Positions 25,596 to 35,200 of a stretch of 49,879 nt of DNA are shown one piece after another (the stretch's first letter is position 1; the number at the start of each line of letters is the position of its first letter). The stretch is from Saprospiraceae bacterium UBA7687 (lineage in GTDB: Bacteria > Bacteroidota > Bacteroidia > Chitinophagales > Saprospiraceae): contig DLGT01000100.1 of assembly GCA_002482845.1 (NCBI GenBank), positions 14,183 through 64,061 on the forward strand, given 5' to 3'. Below the pieces are notes generated by a model, which saw nothing but the letters and a program-made list of their open reading frames with translations, did no database searches and was not told the DNA's origin. The translations under genes were made by a program, and so were the position numbers.

Positions 25596-26552
25596 CTATT
25601 TTCTCAATTTATTATTAATTGAATTATCAATCTTAAATGACATTTTACCGCACTGCTCCTTAGGTGCTGTCAAGTCGGGTTGAAACTTATACCCTCTGGC
25701 AGCCTTTAAAAATTTTTTGAGCGTTAGTTTATCTCTCATTGTAGTTTCCGCATTATTAAGCTCCACATAAGTCACCAATCCAGCCCTATTAATACAAACT
25801 TTAATTGATACATTTCCACTAACATTAACAGCTTCCTTAGCAGCGCTCAAATCTCTGTATATTATCTTTCTTCCAAAGACGCCATCTCCTGATCCATCAT
25901 ACGCGCCTGTGCCATCACTTGAGTTACCCGCACCAGCATCACCATCATCACCTTTATCTTTTCCAGCTCCAGTTCCTGTATTTCCTTTACCTGTACCACC
26001 TTCTTTCCCATTTACTGTGGAAGGTTTTGAAGTAGAAGTACCTGTGGTAGAACCCGAAGTAGAACTTGTAGAAGGACTAGAGCTTGGTTTGGTTGGCACT
26101 GGTTTGCTTGTAGGTGCTTTGGGCTTCTCTACTACTTTGACGGGAGATTCTTCTATAGGCGTTTTGGTCTCTATGACTTCATCTTTAGTCACCACGGGAG
26201 TTGGCATTTTTATGTCTGGCTTAGGCACATCAATGACTTGTGGCTGAGTAGTTTCAATGACTTCAGGCTGTGTTGCTTGTTCTTGTGTTGGCTGTTCTGG
26301 TGTTTCTTCTGGAGCTGATTCAGATTTTGCTCTTTGTGCACCTTCGTCTTCATGTGCAAATTTGCTTAATGAACTCTCTTCAAAAGTAAAATCTACTTTC
26401 ACCGCATATGGTGGTTTTTCATCTTCTACATCCAATTCTACTTGTGGCAAATAGTAAAAAAATGCAATCAATAAAATCAAAACGTGAATGATAAAGGAAA
26501 TCCTTTTCCCTTTATTTCTATTTTTGTCTTCAAATGCAAATGAATTGTTCAT
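25596..26552 (-). CDS. TonB-family energy transducer (array copy 1, parent form)
   Basis: The 318-residue protein has a short cytosolic head, one membrane helix (about 17-37) and a long linker rich in Pro, Glu, Thr, Ser and Gly (about 60-225, including GKGNTGTGAGKDKGDDGDAG). It ends in a TonB-type C-terminal domain (228-318): GVFGRKIIYRDLSAAK, VSIKVCINRAGLVTYVEL, KFLKAARGYKFQPD. Such proteins transmit proton-motive force from ExbB/ExbD to outer-membrane transporters. No exbB, exbD or TonB-dependent receptor is nearby. Two Cys residues (VCINR and EQCGK) may form a disulphide. Confidence 0.8.
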   Translation of the reverse strand: MNNSFAFEDKNRNKGKRISFIIHVLILLIAFFYYLPQVELDVEDEKPPYAVKVDFTFEESSLSKFAHEDEGAQRAKSESAPEETPEQPTQEQATQPEVIETTQPQVIDVPKPDIKMPTPVVTKDEVIETKTPIEESPVKVVEKPKAPTSKPVPTKPSSSPSTSSTSGSTTGTSTSKPSTVNGKEGGTGKGNTGTGAGKDKGDDGDAGAGNSSDGTGAYDGSGDGVFGRKIIYRDLSAAKEAVNVSGNVSIKVCINRAGLVTYVELNNAETTMRDKLTLKKFLKAARGYKFQPDLTAPKEQCGKMSFKIDNSINNKLRK

Positions 26553-26587
26553 ATTTGATAAAATTTATTGATGTTACTAATAAGATG

Positions 26588-26623
26588 ACCTAAATCAGGT
26601 TATTGACGTATAGATAACGTCAA
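26588..26623 (-). promoter_or_regulatory. Two inverted repeats in the leader of the TonB-like gene
   Basis: TTGACGT (26603-26609) faces ACGTCAA (26617-26623) across 7 bases. Beside it ACCT (26588-26591) faces AGGT (26597-26600) across 5. Both lie between the promoter at 26652-26659 and the start at 26552, so they could be an operator or leader hairpins. Confidence 0.4.
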
Positions 26624-26651
26624 ATATTCTTAATTATTTATTAAATTATTG

Positions 26652-26659
26652 CAAAAATA
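26652..26659 (-). promoter_or_regulatory. Bacteroidota -7 element TATTTTTG for the TonB-like gene
   Basis: A full TAnnTTTG match on the minus strand, implying an untranslated leader of about 90-100 bases, long for this window. Confidence 0.5.
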
Positions 26660-26708
26660 CAGAATTTATACATATTACAAATTTTTTACAAATAATAATA
26701 TGCAAACA

Positions 26709-27356
26709 TCAATTGACTTCAGACATAAACTGACTTAAATACAATTCCAAAAAAGCATGACGTTCTTCAGCTATTCTTTTACCTTCTTTAGTTTTCATTT
26801 TATCTTTTAATAGCAAAAGCTTTTCATAAAAGTGATTGATGGTAGGAGCTGTACTATTTTTATATGCTTCTTTTGTCATATTCAAATTTGGAGATATTTC
26901 AGGATCATACAATTTTCGCCCTTTAAAACCACCATAGTTAAAAGGCCTAGCAACACCAATCGCACCAATCGCATCAAGCCTATCCGCATCTCTTACGATA
27001 TCAAGCTCTTTTGATGCAAAATCAGAAAAAGAATGGCCTCCTTTAAATGAAATATTTTCAATAACTTTTACAGTATGTTCTATTTTTTCTCTTGAAACGT
27101 CCAATTCTTCCAATATATCTCTAGCCAATGCTGGACCTATTGTCTCATCACCATCATGAAATTTAGAATCAGCGATATCATGCAATAAAGCAGCGTATTC
27201 AATGACAGACATATCAATATTGGTTTCTGTGGCTGCGATTTTTACAGCGATTTTATACACCCTTTCTACATGAAACCAGTCATGCCCAGCTTCTGCATTT
27301 TCTAGCTTTTGCTTTACAGTGTTCTTTATCTTGTAAATGATATCTGGTGTATGCAA
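26709..27356 (-). CDS. HD-domain phosphohydrolase (YedJ/YpgQ-like)
   Basis: The 215-residue protein has a complete HD site: HDWFHVERV (His and Asp), LLHDIADSKFHDGDE (the HD doublet) and IVRDADRLDAIGAIGVAR (distal Asp). This arrangement is that of small HD hydrolases such as YedJ and YpgQ, which act on nucleotides or phosphoesters. It begins 3 bases after the stop of the PorP/SprF gene, so it is the last gene of a T9SS-linked operon. Why a cytosolic phosphohydrolase is there is unclear. Confidence 0.88.
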   Translation of the reverse strand: MHTPDIIYKIKNTVKQKLENAEAGHDWFHVERVYKIAVKIAATETNIDMSVIEYAALLHDIADSKFHDGDETIGPALARDILEELDVSREKIEHTVKVIENISFKGGHSFSDFASKELDIVRDADRLDAIGAIGVARPFNYGGFKGRKLYDPEISPNLNMTKEAYKNSTAPTINHFYEKLLLLKDKMKTKEGKRIAEERHAFLELYLSQFMSEVN

Positions 27357-27359
27357 TTT

Positions 27360-28283
27360 CTATTTTTTATCAAAATAATAACCTATGTACAATTCAGTGC
27401 CAGCACCAGCTCTACTTAACGTACCACCTACCCCATATGAAGCTAAGATTCCTATTTTAAGTTTACTATACCTATCACCAAAATCATCCAAAATAACACC
27501 ACCTTGAACAGCTACCATACTTGCACTAGAGAATCCTGCTCCTGCCCAAAAAGCGTTTTGCTTTTCAAACTTTAACCCATAGAGTACATCAATAATATCA
27601 GGATTTACAATATTCGCAGTGATCATCGGTTCAAAATAAGAATCATAATTATAAAATCTTCCACCTACATTAAAATGAATATGACTTTGTCTCACCTGAT
27701 CAAAATCATTTACCAAAACTTCTGTGGTGTATATTTGACTCATCGCAGCACCTACAAAAAATGTGTTGCCTTTGTATTCCCTGACATTAGATGTATAAAA
27801 AAATCCACCACCAACAGATGGAAAAAATGCTCCCGATCTTCCACCTAATATCAATCCATCATTTTCATCATTAAATATTTCACCAGCACCATTAAATGAA
27901 TACTGTTGAAAATCTGCCGAAACGCCTAGTGATAGCTGACCATATCTACTTAGTACTTCTTTTAATTTGTATGAATAATTAAGTTGTACACCTACTTTAC
28001 TAACTGGACCTGTTTGATCAAAATGTAAGATGGCACCTCCACTCATATTATACTTCAGCAAAGGGTACTGAAATGATGCAAACCCCGTAATAGGTGCACC
28101 TTTGAATCCCAACCACTGCATTCTGAAGAATCCATCAAAGATCATATCATTACCCACAGCTGTAAATGCTGGGTTCCAAATAGCCCTTGTTTCTGCAATA
28201 TGACTACTATTTGCCAATTGCTGCGCGTTCAATTTGGTTGCGAATAAAAATATCAAACTACCAAAAATTATTATTTGTCTCAT
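27360..28283 (-). CDS. PorP/SprF-family outer-membrane protein of type IX secretion
   Basis: A signal peptide (about 1-20, ending LNAQ) is followed by the family start ANSSHIAETRAIWNPAFTAV and an FRMQWLGFKGAP motif. Amphipathic beta strands continue to the end, IGYYFDKK. PorP/SprF proteins are outer-membrane barrels, and in Flavobacterium SprF supports delivery of a type B cargo protein. The gene directly follows, by 22 bases, the giant type B cargo gene, matching the known pairing. It is probably the dedicated anchor or export partner of that cargo. Confidence 0.92.
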   Translation of the reverse strand: MRQIIIFGSLIFLFATKLNAQQLANSSHIAETRAIWNPAFTAVGNDMIFDGFFRMQWLGFKGAPITGFASFQYPLLKYNMSGGAILHFDQTGPVSKVGVQLNYSYKLKEVLSRYGQLSLGVSADFQQYSFNGAGEIFNDENDGLILGGRSGAFFPSVGGGFFYTSNVREYKGNTFFVGAAMSQIYTTEVLVNDFDQVRQSHIHFNVGGRFYNYDSYFEPMITANIVNPDIIDVLYGLKFEKQNAFWAGAGFSSASMVAVQGGVILDDFGDRYSKLKIGILASYGVGGTLSRAGAGTELYIGYYFDKK

Positions 28284-28305
28284 TCTAATTTCTTTTTAAT
28301 ATAAT

Positions 28306-31300
28306 TTAATTCCACAAAATGGTTAACGAACTTTTTACAACTTTGTCCTCGAAGGTCAAGATGTAATAATATGTGTCAGCTGGAAGTTTATCCCCATTTC
28401 TCAAACCTTCAAATAAGTTGCCGAATGTTTGATACCCTTCTTGTTCGAAGATAAGATTGCCCCACCTATTAAATATCTTTAAACTGTTGTCTGGAAATGC
28501 TTCTAGTCCTGAAAAATATAGTGCATCGTTTTTACCATCACCGTTAGGTGTAATAATACTTACCTCCTTAAAAAATGCAAGTGGATCCTCTAAAATACAA
28601 ATAGTTACATCATCCGAAAACTCACAACCATTTCTGTCAGTCACCGTCACCGTAAATACGGTCTCCAATAAAGGCTTCACAACGGGATCTGATACATTTG
28701 AAGGCCCTACAATTAAATCAGTATTATCCCATTGATAGCTCACACCTCCAGAAGCAGCTAATTTAATTGTTCTACCCGTTATAACACAAGTATCTAAACC
28801 AGCACTAATTTCAGCCGACTCAAATACTTCTATTTCTATTGTTTCTTCGACACCACTTTGTAAGCAGACGCCATCATCTACTACTACTTTATATTCAGTT
28901 GTTTCCTCAGGGCTTGCAGTAGTGACTGGACCTGTGGTGGTGGATAGTGTACCAGTGGGGTCTATCCATGTATAATTTACACCACCTGATGCTGTTAAAA
29001 CAACAGGCTCACCATTACAAACACCAGGTTTATGAGTAGTAACAGTCGCTTGTACTATAGGTAGGAAAGTAATATTTATACTATCTATACTAGCACAACC
29101 TTGCGCATTAGTTACTGTAACTGTATATTTTACATCTGTCAATAGCAAAGGCTGTCTAGGTGCTATGATCAAAGTAGAAGAAGTAGAACCGTCTGACCAT
29201 TTATATGTTTGGTTCGGATTTATCGGAACACTTATAGAAGCAGAGATACCTGGACATAACGTAAAATCTTCTACTAAAGATACTACAGGTGCTAATTGCA
29301 ATGTAACGGTAAAAGTTGACTCTTTGGTACAATTTGCAAGACTTGTTACGACACACGAATATGTCCCTGCCTCTGTTATTGAAATGGTATTAGTAGTCAC
29401 ACCAGGTACAACAATTCCACCTTTTTTCCATTCAAATTTATTTGCATTTGATGTAGCAACTATTGTCAACTCTTCACCTTCGCATAGATTATAATTATTA
29501 TTTAATGCCAGAGTAGGTAAAGGTTCGATAGTTACTTTTACTTCATCACTATTTTCACAATCAAATTCATTGGTTACAACCACTCTATAAGTACCAGTTT
29601 TATCTGCTGTTACTACTTGACTAGTCCCAAAAAGAACACCATTTAAAGTCCAATTGTAAGATGACTGATTATTGCCACCATTTAGTACTGGAAAGGGTTG
29701 GCCTTCACATATCGTTCTATCATTCATTAAGTTAACGCCAGGTATAGGATTTACAGTAATGTTAACAGACTCTGAAACTGTACAAGATGGATTTCCTCCT
29801 GTAATTTCAATGAGATAATTTCCGCCTTCAGTTACACTCAATCCAAAACTTGGATTATTCAGTACCATATCTCCATTTCTAATCCATCTGATGGTCGCAT
29901 TTGGATCTGAAGATTGAGCAAGAATTAGATATGTATCACCAGAACAAATAGCTGTATCGCCACCTATTATTTCCAATGATGGACCTGGTACAAAAGAAAT
30001 GTCTGCTTCTGAAGTTGACGTACAGTCATATTGATTTGTAACGTCGACAGAATAGTTTCCTGCTTGTGTCACCACCAAGAAATTAGCCGTATTTGAAAGT
30101 AAAAGTCCATTTCTTTTCCATTCATAAGTTACTCCTTCTGAACCGGCTTTAAGTTCTACTGTGGCTCCAATACAAGCAACCCTATCTTCTAAGTTGACTA
30201 CAGGCAGTGATCTTACCTCCACTTGTGTGGATTTGCTAGTTTTACATCCTATATTATTGGTCGCTTCAATGGTATAAAAACCAGAATTATTTGCAACCAA
30301 GGATAATGAATTTGAAGCATTTATTGGATTATTTTCATAAAACCATTGCAAAGAAGTGAAGTCTTGGGCCACTGCTAGCAAATTTGCAGGATTGCCTTGA
30401 CATACATTGGTGGTGTCAGGAAAATCTTCCACAATTGGGCTCGCAAAAAACCTTACATCTATTTGGTCTTCACCAAAACACAAACCAGCATTCTGTACGA
30501 TCACTCTGTAAATACCACTTCCCATCGGTGTCAATTGACTACTTGTTTGATTTGGAATCAAAACATCATCTTTATACCACTCATAAGTAATACCTTCAGA
30601 TCCTGCATTTAAAATAATATCATCATTTTCACACAATTGTTCATCAGGACCTAAATTTACCACTGGAGCAGCTTTTGTTGTAGCAATTGTTTGTACTTCA
30701 CTTGTACAATCAAACGAATTGGTAACCACAAGTTTATAAGTACCTCCTTGTGAAATGTCAAGTGTACTTGCACTTTCTCCAGAAATCAAGATATTATTTC
30801 TAAACCATTCAAACGATTGACCACCGTTGATCGTAGGTTCAAGGGTTACAGTTGTATTTTGACAAAATTCGATATTTGGTGCTAATAATGCTGACGGTCT
30901 AGGATTAAATGTAACTGTAACTGCGTCTCTTCTGATACAGCCTGAAGAATGAATGACTTCTACAGAATAAACACCATCTGAACTAACTGTCAGTGTATTT
31001 AATGTTTGAGTGGTAATTTCAATTCCATTCCTAAACCATTTATAAGTTTGTCCTGATGTTCCTGCATTTAACGATACCATATCTCCTACACATTGATTAA
31101 GGTCTGGCCCTAATTCTAAAACCACTGGACAACAATTGACTGGAGCATTAAATAAATTTGATTGGGTAATAGCACAAGATGGCGCTTCTACAAAAAATGC
31201 ATTCACATTTACTGGCAACCCATCAGAATCTAAATTTACTAAAGTAATTGTTTGTGGGCTTGAAGTTACTGGAAATAACTGCCCATTAACATTCAGCGTT

Positions 31301-34140
31301 GCTGGTACTGGAGGTTTATCATATGTTAACGTAAGTTGCTGTGTGTAAAAATTTGATGATATTACACATGGTGTTTGAGTGCCTACTGTTATACTTTCAA
31401 TAACACATGAAGATTTTATTTCTACTTTTCTTGAATTGTAACTCAAATTCAAACATTCTGTATTCGACAAATTAGTAAAAGACTGCCCAACATAAGAAGT
31501 TAGGTTAGCTCCTGCACTGATCACCATAGAATGAATGGTATAATTACCAGCTGGAGTTGTTGTCATATCCGTATTCTGCCCTATTCTTTCTATCAAACCA
31601 GTAGCATCATTTACAATAATATAAACACTTTGATATGCTGGTGCCGGAGCTGTGACGCTTTCGATCACAAGACCAGGTCCAGTTATGTTTGTAACTTGGG
31701 TAATTGCTGGGAAATCATCAAAACTATAAAAAACTAAAACGTATTGAGTACAAGCTGTTAATTGAGCTGTCATAAAGCTGCTACTTGAGAATAGCATATT
31801 ACCCACATCAGTTCCAGAAGATGCTACAAAGGAATTACAAGCTGACATTGGGCTGTAATTTGATCTATACAAACTGACGAAACCATCACCTATATTAAAT
31901 GTATAAGTTCCAGTTTCTGTCACATAAATATTAACCCTGCTGGAATAATAATTATTACTAATCACAGAACAACCTACTCCTCCAATACCACGAACAGCTA
32001 TCTGACCAAGGGGTAAATTAGTATTAATTGTTCTAGACATATTGAATACTCTGTTTCCTACCACTTTTGTCATATTCAGATTAAGCCCAGGGTCACCTGC
32101 ATCAAGACTTATATCTGTAGTTGGACATAAAACACTATTTTCTGGGTTACAAGTAGAGTTGATGGTAAAATTTGAACTTGACACATTAAAAATTCTAAAA
32201 CAATCGAAGTCCATACACTCCATCATGACTCGAGCTTGTGTAGTTCTTACAAAATTTGATGGAATCATAAATGAAAATGTGCCCGCAGCATAAGAGACGT
32301 TTTCAGCAATGATTATTGGATAGGTTCTGCCCCCATCTATAGAAAGTTTTATTCTCATCAAATTACATAAGGCATTACTTCCATTAGTATTCCAAGTGAA
32401 ATTTTCAACCTGTCCGGCTTGTAATGTTTCGAATCCATTAGGTCTAGTTACTCTAAAAGGCCCAGTATTATTGACTACAATTGTGATATCATCATTTGCA
32501 ACAGCACCGCCGGCACCATTATTATCTCTTAGGGAAACATTAAAATTTAGATTTCTAGCTACATTTGGCGATACTTCAAAAGGACTTGCAACACCAGAAA
32601 TTATGGTCTCTAAACTAGGAAAATATCTTACAGGCGAAGCTGAAGGTGGAAATGACCTAAATAATGGTGTAATGGTAGAATTACCAGCTTGACTACCAAT
32701 AAATCCTTGAGTAGGTTTGCCAGATCCGTCTTCATCTATTTGTTCCCAACAATAAGTATGCGTATCTGAGTCGGTCCACTCTCCTTCAGCCTTTAGGTAG
32801 AATGGTGTTCCTTTAGGTATGGTATAAGTGGCATTGCACGGATTAGCCACTACCGATGGTGCAACATTCGGAGATGTAACAGGATTACCACAACTGCCGC
32901 CTTCACCAAAATTTACATAATCATACATTTCTTCCAAACTCTTAATATGGAAATAATTATCCAAAACATCACTGTTTTGAATATTTTGTATTGAATCGCA
33001 AATTCCATTGTAAGACATAATGGTAGTACCACTTCCGATTTCGTATGCATTGATCTCACTGATTGCACTCGTACAACTTTCACCTATACCATTAAAAGTA
33101 TGATTGGCACCAAATTGATGTCCGAATTCATGGGTTGCTAACGATATCCAACCGTTCCCAACATTTGAATAACCACCTGACCAAGCACTTGCTTTATTTA
33201 ATGGACCAAAAAATGTAGAATTATCGCAGACAGACTGTAACTGAGCTACCCCACCATTTCCCCAATTATCTCCGTCTTCATGCTGATGAAATACATGACC
33301 TATGTCAAATATATTAGATGCAAACTGCATAGGTACAATATTCCCTGCTTGCACTGTTCGACCTTGGCCACCAGCTCCATCTGGTATAAATGGATCAGTA
33401 TTTGGATCATTGTAAAGAAAAATTCTAGATCCTACCGTCAACCTATAAGATAATTCATTATTAAATATTGCACTGATTCCATTCACTGAGTTGACGACAA
33501 CTGTACGTACAGCAGTGTCATTATTTCCATTTTTCACATAAAATTCGCCTGTCGTCACGATAGCAACTCGATAATTAAATCTCCTATCTCCCATGGTAGT
33601 GCCCATTCTCTTACCAAAATTTCTTGGGGTTTTAATTTCCGAATTTTCAAAAGCTTCGTGATCGTGCCCACAAAATTGTTTTGGTTGGGGTAAATCAGGT
33701 TGAAAGCCGTATTCGATTATGTGAGAACCATGTTTATTTACATCTTCTGGATAAATACTGATCATTTTACCAGCATTTAATATGGTGGCATAAAGACCTA
33801 CAGTACTTAAAGTTAAGGCACCCTTTAAATGACTTCCATCCAATGCAGTTAAGTCGTAAGTTAAAATATCTGGAAACTGTCTCCTAAATTCATCATCAAT
33901 AACCTCATTCGGTATCGCAGAAAACAGGATAGATTTACCTCGAATCGGTAATGAGATTGAAAAGGAATTCCTAGAGCCAACCTGCTTTGCTTGGTTTAAA
34001 TAACTTAAGTGAGAAATATTGATTTTTTCACGATCAGATGGTAAAATAAGTTTTTCAGTTGGCAATTCATTGGAAGACAAAGACTGAGCATTGATCAATG
34101 ATAGTAAAAAACAGAATAAAATAGTTGTAGCTATCCGCAT
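28306..34140 (-). CDS. Giant secreted reprolysin-like metalloprotease with Ig-like repeats and T9SS type B sorting domain
   Basis: A signal peptide MRIATTILFCFLLSLINAQ starts at 34140. The frame is open to 34212, but a promoter core at 34180-34187 lies inside that extension. The 1944-residue product has a propeptide-like region, a catalytic domain with HEFGHQFGANHTFNG (HExxHxxGxxH zinc site, around residue 335) and an MSYNGICD Met-turn. A beta-rich middle follows, then about nine Ig-like modules of 75-85 residues, each with a WxRNG/YEWKRNG-type centre and GxYxVxVT ending. The C-terminus (IITPNGDGKNDALYF, FNRWGNLIFE, GDKLPADTYYYILTFED) is the T9SS type B / gliding-associated domain. It probably works at the cell surface. 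Confidence 0.9.
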   Translation of the reverse strand: MRIATTILFCFLLSLINAQSLSSNELPTEKLILPSDREKINISHLSYLNQAKQVGSRNSFSISLPIRGKSILFSAIPNEVIDDEFRRQFPDILTYDLTALDGSHLKGALTLSTVGLYATILNAGKMISIYPEDVNKHGSHIIEYGFQPDLPQPKQFCGHDHEAFENSEIKTPRNFGKRMGTTMGDRRFNYRVAIVTTGEFYVKNGNNDTAVRTVVVNSVNGISAIFNNELSYRLTVGSRIFLYNDPNTDPFIPDGAGGQGRTVQAGNIVPMQFASNIFDIGHVFHQHEDGDNWGNGGVAQLQSVCDNSTFFGPLNKASAWSGGYSNVGNGWISLATHEFGHQFGANHTFNGIGESCTSAISEINAYEIGSGTTIMSYNGICDSIQNIQNSDVLDNYFHIKSLEEMYDYVNFGEGGSCGNPVTSPNVAPSVVANPCNATYTIPKGTPFYLKAEGEWTDSDTHTYCWEQIDEDGSGKPTQGFIGSQAGNSTITPLFRSFPPSASPVRYFPSLETIISGVASPFEVSPNVARNLNFNVSLRDNNGAGGAVANDDITIVVNNTGPFRVTRPNGFETLQAGQVENFTWNTNGSNALCNLMRIKLSIDGGRTYPIIIAENVSYAAGTFSFMIPSNFVRTTQARVMMECMDFDCFRIFNVSSSNFTINSTCNPENSVLCPTTDISLDAGDPGLNLNMTKVVGNRVFNMSRTINTNLPLGQIAVRGIGGVGCSVISNNYYSSRVNIYVTETGTYTFNIGDGFVSLYRSNYSPMSACNSFVASSGTDVGNMLFSSSSFMTAQLTACTQYVLVFYSFDDFPAITQVTNITGPGLVIESVTAPAPAYQSVYIIVNDATGLIERIGQNTDMTTTPAGNYTIHSMVISAGANLTSYVGQSFTNLSNTECLNLSYNSRKVEIKSSCVIESITVGTQTPCVISSNFYTQQLTLTYDKPPVPATLNVNGQLFPVTSSPQTITLVNLDSDGLPVNVNAFFVEAPSCAITQSNLFNAPVNCCPVVLELGPDLNQCVGDMVSLNAGTSGQTYKWFRNGIEITTQTLNTLTVSSDGVYSVEVIHSSGCIRRDAVTVTFNPRPSALLAPNIEFCQNTTVTLEPTINGGQSFEWFRNNILISGESASTLDISQGGTYKLVVTNSFDCTSEVQTIATTKAAPVVNLGPDEQLCENDDIILNAGSEGITYEWYKDDVLIPNQTSSQLTPMGSGIYRVIVQNAGLCFGEDQIDVRFFASPIVEDFPDTTNVCQGNPANLLAVAQDFTSLQWFYENNPINASNSLSLVANNSGFYTIEATNNIGCKTSKSTQVEVRSLPVVNLEDRVACIGATVELKAGSEGVTYEWKRNGLLLSNTANFLVVTQAGNYSVDVTNQYDCTSTSEADISFVPGPSLEIIGGDTAICSGDTYLILAQSSDPNATIRWIRNGDMVLNNPSFGLSVTEGGNYLIEITGGNPSCTVSESVNITVNPIPGVNLMNDRTICEGQPFPVLNGGNNQSSYNWTLNGVLFGTSQVVTADKTGTYRVVVTNEFDCENSDEVKVTIEPLPTLALNNNYNLCEGEELTIVATSNANKFEWKKGGIVVPGVTTNTISITEAGTYSCVVTSLANCTKESTFTVTLQLAPVVSLVEDFTLCPGISASISVPINPNQTYKWSDGSTSSTLIIAPRQPLLLTDVKYTVTVTNAQGCASIDSINITFLPIVQATVTTHKPGVCNGEPVVLTASGGVNYTWIDPTGTLSTTTGPVTTASPEETTEYKVVVDDGVCLQSGVEETIEIEVFESAEISAGLDTCVITGRTIKLAASGGVSYQWDNTDLIVGPSNVSDPVVKPLLETVFTVTVTDRNGCEFSDDVTICILEDPLAFFKEVSIITPNGDGKNDALYFSGLEAFPDNSLKIFNRWGNLIFEQEGYQTFGNLFEGLRNGDKLPADTYYYILTFEDKVVKSSLTILWN

Positions 34141-34179
34141 GACTCGATTATTTATGTTATAAAAAGTAATTAACGGGCA

Positions 34180-34187
34180 TAAAAGTA
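34180..34187 (-). promoter_or_regulatory. Probable -7 element TACTTTTA for the protease operon
   Basis: A 7/8 match on the minus strand, 40 bases before the ATG at 34140. It supports that start for the metalloprotease-PorP-HD operon. Confidence 0.45.
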
Positions 34188-34403
34188 CATAAAATATCAT
34201 ATCACGCAACAATACATATCGAAAAAAATATAATTTAACAAAAAGTAATTATTTACCATCTTGTAAATGTGCCTTTTTCATGTCATAATAGGAACTAAAA
34301 AGTCATTTTTAGCATTTTATAAAAATATTAACTTAATAAACTGAACTTACCCCTACCAATAACAGTTATAAAACCATTAAATAATAAAATACACCTTTAA
34401 GAA

Positions 34404-35117
34404 ATGAAAATTTTAATTTTAAGTTTTTTCTCTTTATTCCTGGCAGTGACTACTTCCCAAGCTCAGTTCAAAGATATGCTCAATAAGGCTAAATCTTCTG
34501 TAACTTCACTATCTAAAAACGATGGCGATGTATCTGCAGGTCTAAAAGAAGCTTTAAATAACGGTATCGAATCCGCTGTAAATCAACTATCTGCAGAAAA
34601 GGGTTATTTAGAAAGCCCATATAAAATATTAATACCAGCAGATGCTCAGAAGGTTATAGATAAAGTCAAGATGGTTCCTGGATTTCAAGATGTGGAGACA
34701 AAATTGATAAATCAAATGAATCAAGCAGCTGAGATTGCAGCAAAGAAAGCGACGCCTATATTTGTGAATGCAATAAAACAAATGAGTTTCCAAGATGCAA
34801 CCAAAATACTTTCTGGTCCAGATAACGCTGCCACAACATACCTTGAGTCAACATCCAGAACGCCATTGTATAATGAGTTTATGCCTATTATTCAAGCTAG
34901 TTTAGACGAAGTGAATGCTCGTACCTACTGGAAAACTGTAGTAGATGCATATAATAAACTGCCTTTTGTCAAAAAAATGAATCCTGCGTTAGATGACCAC
35001 GTTAATAATAAAGGACTTGATGGTTTATTTAGTCTCATTGCCGTAAAAGAGCAAGGTATTAGAACTGACGTAAATCAAAGAACTTCTGACCTATTAAAGA
35101 AAGTTTTCGGTAAATAA
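34404..35117 (+). CDS. Exported DUF4197 protein
   Basis: A signal peptide ends at SQAQ (residue 21). The mature protein is alpha-helical and matches the DUF4197 pattern: GLKEALNNGIESAVNQLS, a GYLESPYKILIP segment, ATKILSGPDNAATTYL and the closing LIAVKEQGIRTDVNQRTSDL. The family is periplasmic or outer-membrane associated, widespread in Gram-negatives, with no settled function. It is monocistronic with a strong terminator. Confidence 0.88.
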   Translation: MKILILSFFSLFLAVTTSQAQFKDMLNKAKSSVTSLSKNDGDVSAGLKEALNNGIESAVNQLSAEKGYLESPYKILIPADAQKVIDKVKMVPGFQDVETKLINQMNQAAEIAAKKATPIFVNAIKQMSFQDATKILSGPDNAATTYLESTSRTPLYNEFMPIIQASLDEVNARTYWKTVVDAYNKLPFVKKMNPALDDHVNNKGLDGLFSLIAVKEQGIRTDVNQRTSDLLKKVFGK

Positions 35118-35137
35118 ATTAAGTAATAATTTGACAT

Positions 35138-35179
35138 AAAAAAACCGTAATGAACATGAAGTTTACTACGGTTTTTTTT
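35138..35179. terminator. Bidirectional Rho-independent terminator
   Basis: The stem AAAACCGTA/TACGGTTTT with A and T tracts lies between the convergent DUF4197 and fba genes. Confidence 0.8.
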
Positions 35180-35200
35180 TGACTTATTCGAAAGCAAAAA

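Noticed and set aside
25909..26454. Plus-strand open frames across the TonB-like linker (Pro/Val/Ser-rich)
   Set aside because: They are antisense shadows of the low-complexity Pro/Glu/Ser/Thr linker. They have no promoter or recognisable product.
23744..26552. CRISPR-like or insertion-sequence explanation for the repeated blocks
   Set aside because: The repeats are diverged coding domains of about 450 bases with no spacers, terminal inverted repeats or transposase.
34141..34212. Extended start of the giant metalloprotease
   Set aside because: The signal peptide begins at 34140 and a promoter core at 34180-34187 lies within the extension.
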